Origin: CAUZEO01 sp963578625 | GTDB lineage: Bacteria; Verrucomicrobiota; Kiritimatiellia; SLOV01 | NCBI GenBank assembly: GCA_963578625.1 | Contig: CAUZEO010000062.1 | Span: forward strand, 1 to 18,527 | DNA length: 18,527 nucleotides | Reading direction: 5' to 3' | Shown here: in pieces, positions 14,861 through 18,527 of the stretch | How the letters are laid out: each line of letters starts with the position of its first letter | Numbering within the stretch: the first letter of the stretch is position 1 | The notes under the pieces: model-generated | What the model saw: only the letters and a program-made list of their open reading frames with translations | Told to the model about the DNA's origin: nothing | Database searches by the model: none | Program-made: the position numbers and the translations under genes

Positions 14861-14947
14861 GAGTTTCCTCCGTTCGAATCAGCATTTTCTCCAAAAAACG
14901 CTGAATAGTACAGCCCATGAATTTCAGGTGCCAGAGGAAACTTGCGG

Positions 14948-14972
14948 TAGCACGGGTCGCATACCCGTGCTA
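14948..14972 (-). repeat. Perfect 10-bp stem-loop overlapping the stop of the GH43/32-like gene
   Basis: TAGCACGGGT (14948-14957), loop CGCAT, then ACCCGTGCTA (14963-14972). On the minus strand the first three bases are the TAG stop of the GH43/32-like gene. No T-run follows, so it is more likely an intercistronic REP-like or mRNA-stabilising hairpin than a terminator. Similar CACGGGT-type hairpins are, from memory, frequent between genes in planctomycete-like genomes. Confidence 0.55.
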
Positions 14973-16076
14973 AGGAAGACTTGGGCTTTGCAACACCGGC
15001 CGATCCCCATCCCATGTCACCGATGACAAATAGATCCCTTCCTCCAATGTCTTTTCGTCTTCGTACGATCCGCGCGGGCACATGCGGCCGGCTTCCCGAT
15101 TCAGTCGCCGGGTTTCTTCCTTGCGGTCGGTCGTGAGCCACCAGTCATTTTGGTCCTGCACCAGCTCAGTGGCGTGAAAGGGCCCGACGAGGTAGGGGCC
15201 GCGCATGACTTTCCGATGATTGGACTCCTGTTCCTCGGCTTGGAACCCGGTGGGCGAGGGGGAGACGCAGTGCCAGAGCCCGAGTCCCCACGTGTAAAAG
15301 AGGTGCCACATGCCGTTGCGATGAACGACCTGCGGTGACTCGAGCCCGAAAGTGCCTCGCATGGCCGGTGGCGTGCTGAAGACCATCCCCTGATCGTGGA
15401 ACGTCTTCCAATCCTCCGTGGTGTAAAGGCAGACCCCGACGTGCCCATTCTTTGTCCAGGCGACGAGGTAGATGAGGAAGAGGCCGTTCCATTCCATGAC
15501 ATGAGGATCCTTGAGCGCGCCGCGGGGGTTGGCGTAGGGAGGTTTGTGCAGCACCGGGTTGGAATCGTCCTGAGTCCAGGTATTGAGGTCGTCCGACCAG
15601 GCCAGGCAGAGCAGTTCTCCCTGGTCGCCCCGAACATCGTAAAGCATGCCGTACTTTCCCTGATACTTGAACAGGCTGCAAACCCCGCAACTCGCGGCAT
15701 CGAAGGGCCCCTGCGACTCGAATAGCACATTCTCCACGAAGGAGAGTTCGCCCAGGCTCCTGCCGGTGGCATGTCCGTTGCCGGCCTCCAGTTTTAATTT
15801 TCCGGCCTCTTCGTGCTTTCCTGCCGCGACGAGCGCGGACCACTTTTCCGTCATCTTCATGTTGCCGGTAATGTAATAGAGATGCCAGTTCTCCCCGTCG
15901 TGACAAAAGGAGTGGTCTGCCTGGAACCAACCATCCGGCAGAGCGAACACATGCCGGGTTACTTCGTCGAATTTGAATTCAGGCGTGCACCAGAGTTGAC
16001 GGTGAAGCGCGATGAATCGGGCGTCGAATTCTTCCTGGGAGAGTGTTGGCTTAAGCGCATCTTTGTGATTGTTCAT
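14970..16076 (-). CDS. GH43/GH32-like five-bladed propeller glycosidase
   Basis: Probable cytoplasmic glycosidase or related sugar-binding protein. Blade motifs recur (HDGENWHLYY 59-68, WSDDLNTW 160-167, YTTEDWKTF 218-226, HRNGMWHLFY 252-261). Three acidic residues fall where the GH43/GH32 catalytic set is expected: Asp54 in ADHSF or Asp60 (base), Asp190 in LKDPHV (stabiliser) and Glu246 in LESPQVV (acid). So, unlike the two large propeller paralogues in this window, this protein keeps a plausible full active site. It has 368 residues and no signal peptide. ATG 16076 has no evident Shine-Dalgarno site. It sits between the tandem hydrolase (143 bases upstream) and the fucosidase. Family assignment is from motifs only; GH117, GH130 or unclassified relatives are alternatives. 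Confidence 0.78.
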   Translation of the reverse strand: MNNHKDALKPTLSQEEFDARFIALHRQLWCTPEFKFDEVTRHVFALPDGWFQADHSFCHDGENWHLYYITGNMKMTEKWSALVAAGKHEEAGKLKLEAGNGHATGRSLGELSFVENVLFESQGPFDAASCGVCSLFKYQGKYGMLYDVRGDQGELLCLAWSDDLNTWTQDDSNPVLHKPPYANPRGALKDPHVMEWNGLFLIYLVAWTKNGHVGVCLYTTEDWKTFHDQGMVFSTPPAMRGTFGLESPQVVHRNGMWHLFYTWGLGLWHCVSPSPTGFQAEEQESNHRKVMRGPYLVGPFHATELVQDQNDWWLTTDRKEETRRLNREAGRMCPRGSYEDEKTLEEGIYLSSVTWDGDRPVLQSPSLP

Positions 16077-16219
16077 GAGGCGTTGGTATCGAATTCGGAA
16101 CTCGGATGGCGAGAACTTAAAGGCAAAACTGCAGGTTGGCCTTCCAGGCCGAGCTGGAGCAAGGAGTGATCATGGGAAGCGAATGGTTGTGTATGCCGGA
16201 GCGAGGGAGGTGAAAGGCG
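16077..16219. other. Gap between tandem hydrolase and GH43/32-like gene
   Basis: This 143-base gap has no gene. A small GGCCT-TCC-AGGCC hairpin lies at 16138-16150. No good promoter is seen on the minus strand, which is compatible with read-through from the upstream gene. Confidence 0.35.
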
Positions 16220-18436
16220 CTACCTCACCGGCCACTTGAGATGCTTGTGCAGGAACGTATACGTCCCGACCTCATGAATCTCGTGCCCGCCCTCAAACAC
16301 TTCCATCTCCGTTTGATCGCCGAGTCCGAGCAGATCGTAATGCCTCTGCGTCTTCGCGTACTCGTATGCAACCGTTTCATCCGGCGCGACCAGGTCATAA
16401 TGACCTCGCTCGACCATGAAGGGGCGTGGACAAATGAGCCGGCTCATCTCGGCGTAATTGAACGTACTGCCGAGATCGAATTCGAAGATTTCGTATTCTT
16501 CGCTCGGCAGATAGGAATAGGCGCTGTCCGACGCGGTATTTTTCCAGACCCACTCGTTGAAGTCCGCTGAACAAATCGAAAGGCAGTAATTGCTCACCAG
16601 TGGCGGTACGCGCATCGCCGTCTTGCCCCCGTAACTGATTCCGTAAAAACCGATGCGCTCTGGATTCACATACGGCAGGGTCTTGAGCCAGTCGGTGATC
16701 TGTTGATGCTGGGGAACAATCATGGAGAACAAAGTCTTCTTGAGTGGGTTCGCCTTGCGCTGCAGTGCGCGAAACCGATCCTGGAAGAGATAGAGATTTT
16801 GCGGAGCAAATACAATGAAGCCGCGTTTGCACAAGTGAGCCGCAAAATCGTGGTACGCCTCGTGGCCGCCCTCGATGATGTCCTGGACCCGGCCCTCGAG
16901 GCCGTGCTGGCACACAACCACCGGACGCTGCTCTCCCTGCGCCAGGTCGTCGGGAAGGAGAAGAACGCCATAAGCGAAGAGGTCCTGAAACACGTCCAGA
17001 ACAACCTCGTATCCCTTCCATCCGGTTTCGTCGTAGGCAAGCCGGGAACGGGCATTGAAGGGAAGCATTTTGTCATCGAAGCTGCCAACGACTTCGTTGG
17101 CAAAGTATTCCCGGTAGGGTTTGATGGTCTCGACCAACGTTTCGAAAGAAGAGCAATCGAGATTCGAGAAAAATTCATCTCGAGTCTTCGCGCAATCATG
17201 AAGCAGCCTCTGATTGTGGCGATCAAGAGCATAAACCTGCCGGGCCTGTCGCTCTGAGGGGTCGAAGTCGGAAGACAGATGCTTGGGTTGTTGTCCGGCC
17301 GTTACCAGCGCCGCATCGGGGGCAAGAGCCTCCAGCAAGAGGTTCAGCGCGCGGTCGGAGCCGAATTGGCCCTCTCTCATGACGCCAACGAAATCGAATC
17401 GCGGCTCGGGATCCAAGCCTTTTACCAGTGACCGCGCTCTTTCCAGTTCTTTCTCAACTTCACTCGCGACCGGCGTGGTCAGTTTTCCGGGCGCTGCTCC
17501 TCCCGTTCCGGGCCGCACTTCAAATTCGGGGCACGTCGCAGCTTCCACAATCAAGGTGCGCGGCGCAATGAGTTCGGCAATCTCGGCGTCACCGAACTGC
17601 TCGAGGAGTCCGAATACGTTACGCTCCATCGGTTCCCGCCAGATCTCCTGCCTGGATTGGAAATAGCCACTCACGCATGCAGCGCTCACTCGTTCGTCCA
17701 GCGCCGCTGTGTAGAACGCCAGTAGACCGCCTTCGCCCCAGCCGATGACTCCGATGGGGTTCCCTGCGGCGTCCTGATCGAACCAATCGATGACAGCCTG
17801 GATTTTGGTGATTTCATACCCGATCAAATGCCGGCCCAGTTCATACGCCGCGCGGTAGATGAATTCGCGATTCGTGATTCGATTTTCTTTCTCGGCGCGA
17901 TCGATGAGCGTCGGCACTACCACGCGGCACCCGCTTTCCGCAAGGCGGCGCGCATACTGCGATTCCGGGGCGACACCTTCCACGAGCCCTGCGATCTGTT
18001 CGGGTAAAAGATCCGCGTCCGGTACCGCTACGATATTGGCGACAGGCTGTTGTCCCGTGGGTTGGAGGAGAAGTCCTTCACCGCAAACGTCCGCGAAGGC
18101 CGGCCAACGAACGGAGTGAATCTCATAGCCGTCTCCCTGGCCAACCTTCGCAGGCTGATCCGTATTGCCGATCAATTCGAGCGATGAGAGCGGCGCACGT
18201 TCTTCCCTAACACCAAGGATGTGAGCTAACCGTGCCCGATTCGGCGCTACGGAACACGCATATGCTTTGTGAGAAGAAGAATCTCGAGACCAATGGGAGG
18301 GGCGGTTGATCACGGATTCTTTTAACTTCCGCAACAGGAACCGATCGGCGGCGTCGACGAGTTGGGAGGGGATATCTCCTTCCTGGGTCAAGGGTTCGGT
18401 TCCGGGTAGGCCTGGGACATCGTGGTCAGTTTTCAT
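16220..18436 (-). CDS. Tandem alpha/beta-hydrolase (esterase-like) with a degenerate first domain
   Basis: Probable cytoplasmic carboxyl- or acetyl-esterase of the dienelactone hydrolase/acetyl xylan esterase type. Numbering is from an ATG at 18466; ATG 18436 (residue 11, MKTDHD) is preferred because the first ten residues look untranslated, but neither start has a strong ribosome-binding site. The C-terminal hydrolase (~500-748) has GISYGG with Ser611, an acid at Asp691 or Asp696 (RGHYDLVAPDE) and His728 (EGGHEIH). The N-terminal half (~120-380) repeats the fold: VIGWGEGG at 240-247 has Gly244 where the nucleophile Ser should be, and its APRTLIVE segment parallels CPRPFMVE but lacks the following Asp and the His. 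One working domain and one pseudo-domain is therefore likely. Its GH29 and GH43-like neighbours suggest removal of acyl groups from sugars. Confidence 0.82.
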   Translation of the reverse strand: MKTDHDVPGLPGTEPLTQEGDIPSQLVDAADRFLLRKLKESVINRPSHWSRDSSSHKAYACSVAPNRARLAHILGVREERAPLSSLELIGNTDQPAKVGQGDGYEIHSVRWPAFADVCGEGLLLQPTGQQPVANIVAVPDADLLPEQIAGLVEGVAPESQYARRLAESGCRVVVPTLIDRAEKENRITNREFIYRAAYELGRHLIGYEITKIQAVIDWFDQDAAGNPIGVIGWGEGGLLAFYTAALDERVSAACVSGYFQSRQEIWREPMERNVFGLLEQFGDAEIAELIAPRTLIVEAATCPEFEVRPGTGGAAPGKLTTPVASEVEKELERARSLVKGLDPEPRFDFVGVMREGQFGSDRALNLLLEALAPDAALVTAGQQPKHLSSDFDPSERQARQVYALDRHNQRLLHDCAKTRDEFFSNLDCSSFETLVETIKPYREYFANEVVGSFDDKMLPFNARSRLAYDETGWKGYEVVLDVFQDLFAYGVLLLPDDLAQGEQRPVVVCQHGLEGRVQDIIEGGHEAYHDFAAHLCKRGFIVFAPQNLYLFQDRFRALQRKANPLKKTLFSMIVPQHQQITDWLKTLPYVNPERIGFYGISYGGKTAMRVPPLVSNYCLSICSADFNEWVWKNTASDSAYSYLPSEEYEIFEFDLGSTFNYAEMSRLICPRPFMVERGHYDLVAPDETVAYEYAKTQRHYDLLGLGDQTEMEVFEGGHEIHEVGTYTFLHKHLKWPVR

Positions 18437-18527
18437 AGATGTTATTTCCGTGATTATGAATTGCATTCTGCCCGCATATTCAGGTTATGGACAGGCATAT
18501 CCGAAGAGTCGGCGATCGCCGTAGCGG
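18437..18527. other. Upstream flank of the tandem hydrolase
   Basis: This presumably holds the promoter of the minus-strand row. On the minus strand a CATAAT lies near 18443-18448 but without a good -35. A 12-bp palindrome CGGCGATCGCCG is at 18510-18521. The window ends before another gene appears. Confidence 0.35.

Noticed and set aside
18510..18521. CGGCGATCGCCG as a cyanobacterial HIP1 site
   Set aside because: I noticed only this single copy in 18.5 kb; HIP1 genomes have many, so it is treated as a chance palindrome.

Overview
The window is about 18.5 kb of GC-rich bacterial DNA that is mostly carbohydrate and sugar-acid catabolism genes. They are separated by unusually repeat-rich intergenic stretches. 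No rRNA, tRNA, CRISPR array, transposase or phage gene is visible. The gene types are large cytoplasmic beta-propeller proteins of glycosidase type, a Gfo/Idh/MocA oxidoreductase, an enolase-superfamily dehydratase, a 2-hydroxyacid dehydrogenase, a GH29 fucosidase, a GH43/32-like protein and a double alpha/beta-hydrolase. Together with AT-rich, word-like intergenic repeats, they suggest an uncultivated polysaccharide degrader of the PVC type (Kiritimatiellota, Lentisphaerota, Verrucomicrobiota) or a neighbour such as Hydrogenedentota, Latescibacterota or Poribacteria. That placement is inference from gene style; there is no marker gene here.

Layout. 137-2743 (+) is a large two-part beta-propeller protein. 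2744-3336 is a non-coding stretch holding two inverted-repeat structures. 3337-5100 (+) is a secreted TIM-barrel glycosidase resembling clan GH-D (GH36-like). 5101-5611 is non-coding repeat DNA. 5612-6637 (-) is an exported protein of seven short RCC1-type repeats. 6638-7027 is AT-rich repeat DNA. 7028-8107 (-) is a Gfo/Idh/MocA oxidoreductase, divergent from 8216-10831 (+), which is a full-length paralogue of the first gene. The latter is followed closely by an enolase-superfamily gene (10841-12064) and, after a repeat copy, a D-2-hydroxyacid dehydrogenase (12216-13244). Then come three genes on the minus strand: alpha-L-fucosidase (13445-14860), a GH43/32-like propeller protein (14970-16076) and a tandem alpha/beta-hydrolase (16220-18436). 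The two blocks converge on an imperfect ~190-bp inverted repeat.

How they may work together. The secreted GH36-like enzyme could act outside the cytoplasm. The fucosidase, the GH43/32-like protein and the esterase-like protein have no signal peptide, so they could finish imported oligosaccharides inside the cell. The oxidoreductase, enolase-superfamily enzyme and hydroxyacid dehydrogenase look like a non-phosphorylative route: sugar oxidised to sugar acid, dehydrated to a 2-keto-3-deoxy acid, then redox of a 2-hydroxy/2-oxo acid. No transporter, regulator or sulfatase lies in the window. The substrate is unknown; fucose-containing glycans are one possibility because of the GH29 gene.

Points most worth a second look: the pair of ~870-residue propeller paralogues of unknown function; the BLIP-II-like seven-blade protein with a cysteine at the same place in six blades; the tandem hydrolase whose first domain has lost its catalytic triad; the hydroxyacid dehydrogenase with Tyr where the catalytic Glu should be; and several structured intergenic repeats, including two inverted copies of one ~70-bp hairpin repeat.
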